From positions 1 to 61,884 of the forward strand of contig NZ_BOPF01000053.1 of NCBI RefSeq assembly GCF_016863615.1: DNA of 61,884 nt, given 5' to 3'. Positions 8,112 through 16,133 of the stretch are shown here, one piece after another. Every line of letters starts with the position of its first letter. Position 1 is the stretch's first letter. The notes under the pieces were generated by a model, which saw nothing but the letters and a program-made list of their open reading frames with translations, searched no databases and was not told the DNA's origin. Position numbers and translations under genes: made by a program. This stretch comes from Virgisporangium aliadipatigenens (GTDB lineage: Bacteria > Actinomycetota > Actinomycetes > Mycobacteriales > Micromonosporaceae).

Positions 8112-9337
8112 CCGCCCCGGCCGTCCTCGCCGAGCCGCAGGCGGGACCCGACGGGACGGCCGCGTGGATGCGGGCGACGCCCACGGGACGGCCGTTCGAC
8201 GCGGAGACGGTGGAGTTCGCGGGCGCGCTGTCGCGGCGGCTCGGCCGGGCCGGCGGGCGGGTCCCGGAACTGCAGGCGCTGGCGTACTGGACCCGGCCCG
8301 GTGAGATCCGCCGGCTCGCGGCCGATTTCGCGGCGCTCGAGAACGACGGTTGCCTGCTGGTGCCGCGCGGTACCGTCTTCCACGTTCCACCGTCCAATGT
8401 GGACACCATTTTCGTGTACTCCTGGCTGATGTCGGCACTGGTCGGCAACCGCAACGTCGTGCGCCTGTCGGACCGCGCCGGCGGCCACACCGAACTGATC
8501 GTCGGGCTGCTGCGGGAGTTGCTGGACGAGGGCTTCGACGGCGTGCGCGACGCGCTGCGCATCGTGCGGTACGGCCACGACGACACCTGGACGGCGGCGC
8601 TGTCCGCGGCGTGCGACCTGCGGGTCATCTGGGGCGGCGACTCCACTGTGGACACCATCCGGCGCAGTCCGCTGCCGCCGCACGCGACCGAGCTGACGTT
8701 TCCGGACCGGTTCTCGCTCGCCGTGATGCGGGCACCGGCGTACCTTGCCGCACCGGACCGCGACGCGCTGGTCTCGCGGTTCCGGGCCGACGCGTACATG
8801 TTCGACCAGCGGGCCTGCTCCTCGCCGCGCCTCGTGGTCTGGGTGGGCAGCCGCGCCGAGGCGGCACTGGCCTCGGAGGACTTCTTCGGCCGGCTGGCGA
8901 CACTGGTCGGCGCGGGCGGCTACCCGGTCGACGGTTCGCTCGCGGTCAGCAAACTCGGCTACGTCTACGGAGCGGTGCTCGACCAACCTGTGTCGGCGTG
9001 CCGCTGGTACGACAACGCCCTGGCGGTGCTGACGGTGGAGCGGTTCGGGCAGCCGCGCCGCGAGCACTGCGGTGGCGGCGTCTTCCACGAACTGCGCCTG
9101 GACGCACTGAACGACCTCGTGCCGCACATCGAACGTCGCGACCAGACGATCGTGCACCACGGGTTCACCGGGGCGGAGCTGACCGGCCTCGTGCGTGCGT
9201 TGAACGGCCGCGGCGTGGACCGGATAGTGCCGCTCGGCCAGGCGCTCACCTTCCAGCGGGTGTGGGACGGGCACGACCTGTTGCAGGCGTTCACCAGGCG
9301 GGTCACCGTCTCGACGGCGGAGGTGCTGCCCGGATGA
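8108..9337 (+). CDS. LuxC-like acyl-CoA/acyl-protein reductase
   Basis: 409 residues. The fold is aldehyde-dehydrogenase-like; the block PPSNVDTIFVYSW (94-106) and ALVGNRNVVRLSDRAG match LuxC. The nucleophile is C237 in FDQRACSSPR, the LuxC signature around the acyl-accepting cysteine. Expected reaction: NADPH-dependent reduction of the acyl thioester received from the LuxE-like partner to an aldehyde. It begins at an ATGA overlap (8108) with that partner and ends in an ATGA overlap (9334) with the acetyltransferase. In this context the aldehyde is probably an intermediate for a glycan or a small surface metabolite, not a luciferase substrate. Confidence 0.88.
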   Translation: MTAPAVLAEPQAGPDGTAAWMRATPTGRPFDAETVEFAGALSRRLGRAGGRVPELQALAYWTRPGEIRRLAADFAALENDGCLLVPRGTVFHVPPSNVDTIFVYSWLMSALVGNRNVVRLSDRAGGHTELIVGLLRELLDEGFDGVRDALRIVRYGHDDTWTAALSAACDLRVIWGGDSTVDTIRRSPLPPHATELTFPDRFSLAVMRAPAYLAAPDRDALVSRFRADAYMFDQRACSSPRLVVWVGSRAEAALASEDFFGRLATLVGAGGYPVDGSLAVSKLGYVYGAVLDQPVSACRWYDNALAVLTVERFGQPRREHCGGGVFHELRLDALNDLVPHIERRDQTIVHHGFTGAELTGLVRALNGRGVDRIVPLGQALTFQRVWDGHDLLQAFTRRVTVSTAEVLPG

Positions 9338-9969
9338 ACCCGATCGTGATCGTCGGGGCCGGTGGGTTCGGCCGCGAGGTGTGCGCGTACGCCGCCGATC
9401 TCGGTTGGCCGGTGGCCGGCTTCGCCGACGACGAGCCGCGGGCGCTGGACGGGTTCACGCTGCCGGTGGGTGTGCTGGGACCCGTGGACGCCGTCGACAT
9501 CACGCCGGCGACGCGGTTCATCGTCGCGGTGGGGGATCCGGCGTTGCGGCACAAACTCGCCGCCGCCGTCATCGGGCGCGGCGGAGTGTTGGGCACACTG
9601 GTGCACCCGCGCGCCTACGTGGCCGCCGGCGCCCGGCTCGAACCGGGCTGCGTGGTCTGCCCGTTCGCGTTCGTCGGCTCCGGTGCACACCTGGCGGCGA
9701 ACGCCGTCGTCAACATCCACGCCAGCGTGGGGCACGACGCGACGGTCGGTGAACACGCGGTGCTCTCGCCCTTCGCCGCCGTGAACGGCCACGCGTCGAT
9801 CGGCGCGGCCGCGTTCCTCGGCACACACGCGACCGTGACGCCGGGCCGGCGGGTCGGCACGGGCGCGAAGGTGAGCGCGGGATCCGTGGTGCTGCGGGAC
9901 GTGCCGGCCGGCGCGCTCGCGGTCGGAAACCCGGCCCGCTCCCGGGTGATGTTCCCCGATGCTGGCTGA
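9334..9969 (+). CDS. PglD/NeuD-like sugar O/N-acyltransferase (left-handed beta-helix)
   Basis: 211 residues from ATG 9334. It has an N-terminal Rossmann-like PglD domain (IVIVGAGGFGREV, 4-16) and C-terminal hexapeptide repeats forming a left-handed beta helix (about 90-205). H134-D135 in VGHDATVG matches the catalytic base region of PglD, which acetylates the 4-amine of UDP-4-amino sugars. Together with the PglE-like aminotransferase and PglC-like transferase this gives a nearly complete bacillosamine-like route. The donor could be acetyl-CoA or an acyl-ACP from the cassette; the sequence does not decide. Confidence 0.85.
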   Translation: MNPIVIVGAGGFGREVCAYAADLGWPVAGFADDEPRALDGFTLPVGVLGPVDAVDITPATRFIVAVGDPALRHKLAAAVIGRGGVLGTLVHPRAYVAAGARLEPGCVVCPFAFVGSGAHLAANAVVNIHASVGHDATVGEHAVLSPFAAVNGHASIGAAAFLGTHATVTPGRRVGTGAKVSAGSVVLRDVPAGALAVGNPARSRVMFPDAG

Positions 9970-10345
9970 CGCCCTGGCCCTGCTCACGGGCCTGCCCGCC
10001 CCGGACGGGTTCGGGGTGGGCGTGGACGTCGAGGAGGTGGACCGGTGGGCGGACCCGCCACGCGGCCTGTTCACCGAGGCGGAGCACGCGCACTGCCGCT
10101 CGATGGGGCGGCCGGCCGAGAGCTACGCGGGCCGATGGTGTGCCAAGGAGGCGACCGTCAAGGCGCTGGACCCGTTCGTCCGGGTGTCGCTGCGCGACGT
10201 CGAGATCGGCGTGGCCGCCGGTGGTGCCCCGGTCGTGCGGGTGCCGTGGAACGGCGCGGTGCGACTCTCCATCGCACACACGGAACGCATCGCCGTCGCC
10301 GTGGCGATAGCCGTCCCGGCACTTTCGCGCACGGACTGTGTCTGA
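9959..10345 (+). CDS. AcpS-type 4'-phosphopantetheinyl transferase
   Basis: 128 residues, usual AcpS length. Magnesium and CoA ligands are visible as D23 in GVGVDVEEVDR, the LFTEAEHAHC block (about 37-46), E64 in WCAKEATVKAL and the SIAHT motif near the C-terminus. It should transfer the phosphopantetheine arm of CoA to S35 of the ACP encoded at 4677. The ATG at 9959 lies 11 bases inside the acetyltransferase gene, so it is the last member of the coupled cassette. A private transferase implies that the ACP is chemically distinct from the fatty acid ACP. Confidence 0.88.
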   Translation: MLADALALLTGLPAPDGFGVGVDVEEVDRWADPPRGLFTEAEHAHCRSMGRPAESYAGRWCAKEATVKALDPFVRVSLRDVEIGVAAGGAPVVRVPWNGAVRLSIAHTERIAVAVAIAVPALSRTDCV

Positions 10346-10362
10346 ATTGCTACTTTATGTGA

Positions 10363-12213
10363 GTGATCGACCGATTGGACGATGCGATAGACGCCGAAGG
10401 CGGCGGGGGCGCCCCTGAGTCCCGACCCCACCGCGAGCGGCGCCGGCGGCGGCTGCGCAGCGTCGCGCTCCTCCTCGTCGGTCTCCTTCTCCTCGCCGGA
10501 ACCCCGGTGCTGTGGCTGGCCGTCCAGGTGCGCGACACGCGTACCCACCTGCTCGCGGCGGCTCAGCTCGTCCCGGCGCTTCAGCTCCAGTTGCAGACCG
10601 GCGACGCCGCGCAGGCCCGGAACACCCTGAACGAGCTGCGGCGGCACACGAACGCCGCGCGCGCGGGCGCCGACGACCCCACGTGGCGCCTGGCGGGGAG
10701 GTTCCCGTGGGTCGGTCACGACGCGTCGACCGTCCGGACGATCGCCGCCACGCTTGACGACCTGGCCGACGACGGGCTGGCCGCGCTGCTGGAGGCGGCC
10801 GGTGAGCTGCGCCCGGAGACGCTTCTGGCCGGCGACGGCCGGATCGACGTGGACCGGCTGAGGGCCGCCGCGCCGCACGTGGCGCGGGCCGACGCCGCGG
10901 TCCGCCGCGCACGCGACCGGGTGGTGACACTCGACCCGGCCGGGCTTCGCCCGCAGGTGCGCGACGCGGTGACCCGGCTGCGCGACGGGCTCGACAAGGC
11001 CGCGGGGATCACCGCGGCGGCCGTCACGCTGACCGGCCTGCTGCCGGGCATGCTCGGCGCCGACGGGCCGCGTACCTACCTCGCGATGTTCCAGAACCCC
11101 GCCGAGGTGCGGGCGACCGGCGGAATGCCCGGCTCCTTCGTGGTGCTGCGGGCGGATGCCGGCCGGATGGAGTTGACGAGCCAGGGTTCCACCGCGGTCG
11201 TGCTGCCTCCGTTCGAGGCGCCGGTCGTGCCGGTCGCGCCGAACATGCGCGCCCTCTACTCCGACAAGCTCGCCGTCTACCCGGCGAACGTCAACCTGAC
11301 GCCGTACTTCCCCTACGCGGCGAACACCCTGCGGGAGATGTTCCGCCTGCGCACCGGTACCACGGTCGACGGTGTGCTGGTCACCGATCCGGTGGTGCTC
11401 GGCTACCTGCTCCGCGCGACCGGGCCGGTGGAGGTGCCGGGCGGGCCGGCGCTCACCGCGGACACGGCGGTGCGGACCCTGCTGTCGGATGCGTACCGGG
11501 TGTTCGGCGACGATGACGACGCCCAGAACAGGTACTTCGGTGCCGCGGCGCGGGCGGCGTTCACCGCGCTGGCCGGCGGTGCCGCGTCCCCGGCCGCCCT
11601 CGTCGCGGCGCTGCGCCAGGCCACCGCCGAACGCCGCATCCTGATCTGGAGCGCGCGCCCGGAGGAGCAGAGCCTGATCGCCGGCACGGCGCTGGAGGGT
11701 GCCCTGCCGCCCCGCGACGGCGACCGGCCCACGATCGGGCTGTTCCTGAACGACGGCAGCGGCGCCAAGCTCGGCTACTACCTGCGCCAGCGCGCCGAGG
11801 TCGGCTACGAGTGCCGGCCGGACCGCCGGATGCGGCTCACGCTCTTCTTCGAGCTCTCCTCCGAGGCGCCGACCTCCGGCCTGCCCGCGTCGGTGCTGGG
11901 CCTCGGGCTGGCCGGCAACCCGTACACGGCCCGCACGATCGTGTCCGCGTTCAGCCCGACCGGCGGGGCCTTGGAGTCGGTGACCCTCGACGGCCAGCCG
12001 ATCCGGGTCAGCAGCGGCACGGAGCAGAACCGGATGGTCGGGCGGATGCTGGTCGACGTGCCGGCGGGAGGGGCCAGAGCGCTCGAAATCACCTTGCTCA
12101 CCGCGCCTCTGCCTGAGGCGGCACGCTGGCGGACACCGACGCTCCGTCTTACACCAACCGTCGAAAAAGCGGCAGTAAATGTGAAAAATACGGACAAGTG
12201 CGCGAGTGCGTAA
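10363..12213 (+). CDS. DUF4012-family membrane-anchored protein
   Basis: 616 residues from GTG 10363. A basic cytoplasmic stretch (about 20-32) precedes one transmembrane helix (LLLVGLLLLAGTPVLWLAV, about 36-54); the rest should be outside the membrane. The region before residue 200 is rich in helical segments, and FQNPAEVRATGGMPGSF (about 243-259) is the signature of DUF4012, a family often encoded inside exopolysaccharide loci. Function is unknown. An AT-rich gap of 17 bases separates it from the AcpS-type gene, so it may have its own promoter or be read through from the cassette. The last 30 codons are notably AT-richer than the rest. Confidence 0.8.
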   Translation: MIDRLDDAIDAEGGGGAPESRPHRERRRRRLRSVALLLVGLLLLAGTPVLWLAVQVRDTRTHLLAAAQLVPALQLQLQTGDAAQARNTLNELRRHTNAARAGADDPTWRLAGRFPWVGHDASTVRTIAATLDDLADDGLAALLEAAGELRPETLLAGDGRIDVDRLRAAAPHVARADAAVRRARDRVVTLDPAGLRPQVRDAVTRLRDGLDKAAGITAAAVTLTGLLPGMLGADGPRTYLAMFQNPAEVRATGGMPGSFVVLRADAGRMELTSQGSTAVVLPPFEAPVVPVAPNMRALYSDKLAVYPANVNLTPYFPYAANTLREMFRLRTGTTVDGVLVTDPVVLGYLLRATGPVEVPGGPALTADTAVRTLLSDAYRVFGDDDDAQNRYFGAAARAAFTALAGGAASPAALVAALRQATAERRILIWSARPEEQSLIAGTALEGALPPRDGDRPTIGLFLNDGSGAKLGYYLRQRAEVGYECRPDRRMRLTLFFELSSEAPTSGLPASVLGLGLAGNPYTARTIVSAFSPTGGALESVTLDGQPIRVSSGTEQNRMVGRMLVDVPAGGARALEITLLTAPLPEAARWRTPTLRLTPTVEKAAVNVKNTDKCASA

Positions 12214-12283
12214 TAGCCTCATCTTCGGCAAATTCACCAACCACAAATCGGGCAAATCGTCCCGAGATGCCTGAGGGGGAGCC

Positions 12284-12916
12284 TTGCGGGTACATCGGCT
12301 ACTACTTGTTCTCGCCACCGCCGCGACCGCGCTGTTCATCGCCGCACCGGCCGGTGCCGCGCCCAGCGCCGATCCCAGCACCGACACGAGCGTCGGGCCG
12401 AGCACCGACCCGAGCACCAACCCCTACCCCGACAACACGCCGCAGACCAATGTGGACAAGCCGGCTGTCGCCGCCGGGGGTCAGATCGAGTTCAGCGGCA
12501 CCGGCTTCTGGCCGTTCGAGGAAATCGCCATCGACGTCACCTTCACGTCGACGACCGCCGGGCTCAAGGAACACGCGAACGGGGCGTTCGTCGTCGCAGG
12601 CCTCCCCGTGCCCCGGGACTACATCACCTCGGTGCAGGCCGACGGCAACGGCAGCTTCTCCGTGATGCTGGACCTGGAACAGGTGGGTACCGCCATCCTG
12701 AAGGCGTCCGGCGCGCAGTCGGGTGCCGTTCTCACGGAGACCGTGACGGTCGTCGCGGCCGCCGCTACCACCACCTCGAGCGCGCAGCTCGCCGTGACCG
12801 GCCTCAACCCGCGGGTCGGCACCGAGGTGATCGGTGGCGCCGCCGCGATCGCGGTGGGTGCGTTCCTGGTCTGGTTCGCGTTCCGCAAGCGCCGGCGCGG
12901 ACAGTTCGAGTCGTAA
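12284..12916 (+). CDS. Secreted protein with LAVTG sorting signal (sortase E type substrate)
   Basis: 210 residues from TTG 12284, chosen for the GAGGGGGAG ribosome site just upstream. Signal peptide about 1-25 (cleavage near AGAA), a Ser/Thr/Pro/Asp linker (27-57), a compact beta-rich domain (about 60-155) and a textbook cell-wall sorting signal: L169-AVTG-173, a hydrophobic helix (about 183-199) and the tail RKRRR. LAxTG is the motif used by class E sortases of actinobacteria, so the protein is predicted to be attached to peptidoglycan. No sortase gene is in the window. It lies 70 bases after the DUF4012 gene and ends at a strong terminator. Confidence 0.85.
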   Translation: MRVHRLLLVLATAATALFIAAPAGAAPSADPSTDTSVGPSTDPSTNPYPDNTPQTNVDKPAVAAGGQIEFSGTGFWPFEEIAIDVTFTSTTAGLKEHANGAFVVAGLPVPRDYITSVQADGNGSFSVMLDLEQVGTAILKASGAQSGAVLTETVTVVAAAATTTSSAQLAVTGLNPRVGTEVIGGAAAIAVGAFLVWFAFRKRRRGQFES

Positions 12917-12933
12917 ACGCGGTGTCGATGCAG

Positions 12934-12966
12934 CGAGGGGTCCGACCGTCACGGTCGGACCCCTCG
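12934..12966 (+). terminator. Strong hairpin terminator after the LAVTG protein
   Basis: A 16-base arm (12934-12949) is repeated in inverted form at 12951-12966 with one base between; in practice a 14-bp stem with a 5-base loop. It starts 18 bases after the stop codon. No T-run follows, as is common for actinobacterial terminators. It closes the rightward glycan locus. Confidence 0.75.
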
Positions 12967-13068
12967 ACGTTCGTCCACGGGGACGCAATCCGACGATCCG
13001 GGGTTTTGCCGCGGCCGCGTTCCAGCGACCATGGTGAGTACTCGACTACGGAGCGAATGGGAGGCTGC

Positions 13069-15510
13069 GTGGCCGGACGGCTGACGGATCGTGTGGTGGA
13101 GGTGTCCGCCGGGAACAACGGCGCCCGTGGCACCGGCGTTCTCGTCGCCGAGCGGCTGATCCTGACGGCCGCCCACGTGGTCCGCGAGGGGCCGGTGTGG
13201 GTGCGCCTGTCCGGCGCCACCGACCCGTTGCAGGCCGACGAGCAGCCGGCGTCCGTCGCGTGGGACGGTTCCGCGCGCGGGCTCGACGCCGCGCTCCTGG
13301 AGATTCCGGTCGAACGGTGGGAGCCACCGCCGGGCGGCGTTACGCCCCTGCCGTTCGGGCGGATCCTGCGGCGCACCGGCGAGATCGGTGCCTCCGTGCT
13401 CGGGCTGCCCGGCACCAGGGGCGGCGGCTCCGTCCCGGCGCTCATCTCGGCGGCCGCACTGCCCGGGCGTTCCCGCCGGGGAAGCGTGACCTCGGCGCGG
13501 CATCAGGTGACGCTCGCCGGGCCGGGCGCGGACGCCCGTGGGCCCGGGGGAGCGCGGCCCGACTGGTCGCCCGGCAGCCCGGTGATCTGCGCCGACCCGC
13601 GGATGCCCGACGCGCAGCACCTGCTCGCGCTCGTCGTCGCCGAACTGCCCGACCGGCGGGCCGACCGGTTCGCGGCCGAACCGGTGTGGCGGCTGCTGCG
13701 CGTCCCGGACTTCGTCGCCGCCGTCGAACGGGTCATCGCCGGCCCGCACACCACCGCGGTCGAGCTCGACCCCGCCCTGCGGGAGCCCGTAGCGCCGCCC
13801 CCGTCGCCCGCCGCGCTGCTGAGCGCGTCCGCGGCATCCGTCGAGTTCTACGGCCGCGAGGCCGAACTCGGCGCGCTCGACCTGTGGTGCCGCGGCGGTG
13901 GCGTACGCGTCGCGTTGATCCACGGGCCGACCGGGCAGGGCAAGACGCGGCTCGCCGCCAAGCTGCTGGCCGACCAGCTCTCCGCCGGCTGGGTCGGCGG
14001 CTTCCTGCGAACGCCCCCGGCGCTCGGCCCCGCCGCCCAGGCCGCACTCGCCGAACCCGCCGCATCCGTGCTGCTCGTCGTCGACAACGCGGACATGTGC
14101 GCCCCGGCCGAACTGGCCGACCTCCTGCGCGACATCACCGGCGGCACCGACGCGGGGGTGCGGGTGCTGCTGCTGGCCCGTTCGGCCGGCGGCTGGTGGC
14201 GGGACCCGGGGCAGGACCCCCGGGTGCGCGACGCGCACGTGATCTCCCTCGGCCCGCTGGACCCCGAACCGGACCTGCGCGCCGCGGCGTACCGGCAGGT
14301 GGCGTGGCAGCTCGCGGACGCGTTCCACCGGGTCTTCGCACGGCACGGCGTACCCGGAGCGGAACGCCTGCCGGAGGTCGCGATGCTCCTGCCCGACCCC
14401 GACGACCTCGCGGATCCCCGGTACGCACACGCGCTGACGGTGCAGACCGCGGTCGCGACCCGGCTGCTGGACGCGGTGCGCCCGACCGCGGAGGGCCAGA
14501 GCTGGGCCGCCCGGCTGCTCTCCCACGAGGTCGAGTACTGGCGGGACACGGCCACCCGGCACGGCGTCAAACTGGGTGACCGGGCCCGCCTGCAGGCGGT
14601 GTGCGCCGCCGCGCTGTGCGGGGCGCAGGACGCCGACGAGGCCCGGCGGCTGCTGGCCGCCCTGCGGATGATGCCGGCCGACCGGACGCTGCGCGAGAAG
14701 GTCTCGACCTGGCTGCACGAGCTGTACCCGTCGCCGGACGGGGCCTACTGGCAGCCGCTGACCCCGGAGCGCTTCGCCGAGGAACTGGTCGGCGCCGCCC
14801 TGCGCGGCCCCGACCCGCTCGTGGACGCCCGGCAGCTGAACGCCGTCGCGGCGGCCGCCTTGGACGGCCAACGGCACCGGATGCTGACCGTGCTGAGCCG
14901 CGTCGCCGCGCACGACGGCCCGACCGCCGGCCTCCTCGCGGCGCTGGTCAGCGGCTCGGCCGAACTGCACCCGGTGGCCCGCCGCGTCGCCGCGCAGGTG
15001 CCCGACCCGGAACCGCTGCTGCGCGGCCTGCACCCGCCGCGGGAACAGCCGCCGGACGAGGTGTTCATCTACGTCGTCGCGCACCACGGCGGCCGGCGCC
15101 GCTGGTGGCACCTCGCCGCCGAACGCACCCACGACGGGGTGCGCCTGCCCGTGGTGACCGCGGCTCGGGACGGGCGGCGGCTGCACCTGCGTTCGGTGTT
15201 CCTGTCGCCGCGCCAGCTGCCGGGCGCCGCCGCACCCGATCCGGAGCACCTGGAGGTGCTGCTCGGCCAGGTCGTCGAACCCATCTGGGGGCTGGCCGAC
15301 GCCGGCGACGAGCACGGGGAGTTCGGGCCGGCGACGGTGCTCATCGCGGCCGATCCGCTCGTGTACGCGACCCCTGGCGGCGCGGTCGACGGGACCGCCG
15401 CCGCCGACCTGGACGACATCCTGGGCCGAATCGCGCAGCCGCCCGCCCCCACCCCCGCGCCCCGGAAACCACCGGCGAAGGCCGCTCCGGAATCGTTCCG
15501 CTGGTTCTGA
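13069..15510 (+). CDS. Trypsin-like domain fused to a P-loop (STAND-like) ATPase
   Basis: 813 residues from GTG 13069, chosen for GGGAGG 5 bases upstream. The N-terminal 220 residues form a chymotrypsin-fold domain: GTGVLV strand, H36 in ILTAAHVV and D73 in GLDAALLE. The expected GxSG around the nucleophile is changed to S167-PG-S170-PV, so catalysis is uncertain. A P-loop GPTGQGKT (286-293) and Walker B-like LLVVDNAD (about 335-342) follow, then a long helical region and a C-terminal domain (about 660-813). Proteases or protease-like domains in front of NACHT/STAND ATPases are known from bacterial immunity and signalling proteins. No partner gene is coupled to it. Exact role unknown. Confidence 0.75.
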   Translation: MAGRLTDRVVEVSAGNNGARGTGVLVAERLILTAAHVVREGPVWVRLSGATDPLQADEQPASVAWDGSARGLDAALLEIPVERWEPPPGGVTPLPFGRILRRTGEIGASVLGLPGTRGGGSVPALISAAALPGRSRRGSVTSARHQVTLAGPGADARGPGGARPDWSPGSPVICADPRMPDAQHLLALVVAELPDRRADRFAAEPVWRLLRVPDFVAAVERVIAGPHTTAVELDPALREPVAPPPSPAALLSASAASVEFYGREAELGALDLWCRGGGVRVALIHGPTGQGKTRLAAKLLADQLSAGWVGGFLRTPPALGPAAQAALAEPAASVLLVVDNADMCAPAELADLLRDITGGTDAGVRVLLLARSAGGWWRDPGQDPRVRDAHVISLGPLDPEPDLRAAAYRQVAWQLADAFHRVFARHGVPGAERLPEVAMLLPDPDDLADPRYAHALTVQTAVATRLLDAVRPTAEGQSWAARLLSHEVEYWRDTATRHGVKLGDRARLQAVCAAALCGAQDADEARRLLAALRMMPADRTLREKVSTWLHELYPSPDGAYWQPLTPERFAEELVGAALRGPDPLVDARQLNAVAAAALDGQRHRMLTVLSRVAAHDGPTAGLLAALVSGSAELHPVARRVAAQVPDPEPLLRGLHPPREQPPDEVFIYVVAHHGGRRRWWHLAAERTHDGVRLPVVTAARDGRRLHLRSVFLSPRQLPGAAAPDPEHLEVLLGQVVEPIWGLADAGDEHGEFGPATVLIAADPLVYATPGGAVDGTAAADLDDILGRIAQPPAPTPAPRKPPAKAAPESFRWF

Positions 15511-15545
15511 GGCGGCGCGCGGCGTCCATCGGTAGCGTGAAACTC

Positions 15546-16133
15546 ATGGACGGCATGGCGGCGGGGCTGCTCCTCGCGGCGGGCGGGGGCACCCGGTACG
15601 GCACGCCCAAGGCCCTGGTCGAACGCGACGGCCGGCTACTGGTCGAGACCGCGCTGGAGACGCTGGACGAGTGCCGGCCGCAGGTCGTGGTGCTCGGCGC
15701 CGCCGCCGAGAAGGTCGTCCGCCGCGCCTACCTGGGCGAGGCGCTGGTCGTCGTCAACCAACAGTGGACCAGCGGCGTGGCCTCCTCGCTGCGGGCCGGC
15801 CTGGAGGCGTTGATCCCGACGGCCGCGGAGGCGGTGGTCGTCATGCTGGTCGACACGCCGGGGATCACCATCGAGGCGGTGCGGCGGATCGCGGCGTTCG
15901 AGTGCCCGCAGGCGCTGGTGTCGGCCACGTACGGCGGCGAGCCGGGCCATCCCGTGCTGCTCGGGCGCGATCACTGGGGGCCGATCATCGCCGAGGCGCA
16001 CGGCGACGAGGGCGCCCGGGGGTACCTGCGCCGACACCCCCGGCTCGTGCGTCACGTGCCCTGCGACGACATCGCCGACGGCACCGACCTCGACTCACCC
16101 GCCGACGCGCTGGTCCCGTTCCAGACCTTCTAG
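15546..16133 (+). CDS. MobA/MocA-like nucleotidyltransferase
   Basis: 195 residues from ATG 15546 (a second ATG at residue 4). The N-terminal LLLAAGGGTRYGTPKAL is the NTP-binding signature of the MobA/MocA group, and MLVDTPGI (about 100-107) fills the metal-binding acidic motif. Such enzymes transfer a nucleotide to molybdopterin or to other small alcohols and phosphates. No molybdenum cofactor genes are nearby, so the substrate is open. The stop overlaps the convergent DUF885 gene stop by 4 bases. Confidence 0.75.
   Translation: MDGMAAGLLLAAGGGTRYGTPKALVERDGRLLVETALETLDECRPQVVVLGAAAEKVVRRAYLGEALVVVNQQWTSGVASSLRAGLEALIPTAAEAVVVMLVDTPGITIEAVRRIAAFECPQALVSATYGGEPGHPVLLGRDHWGPIIAEAHGDEGARGYLRRHPRLVRHVPCDDIADGTDLDSPADALVPFQTF

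Noticed and set aside
7044-9337. Bioluminescence (lux) operon
   Set aside because: LuxE- and LuxC-like genes are present but luciferase luxA/luxB and luxD are absent, and the context is a glycan locus with an ACP.
12949-15315. Long leftward open frame of 788 codons opposite the trypsin-like/ATPase gene
   Set aside because: It is the antisense shadow of a GC-rich gene: low-complexity Arg/Gly/Val/Gln composition, no domain, and the rightward frame has clear motifs.
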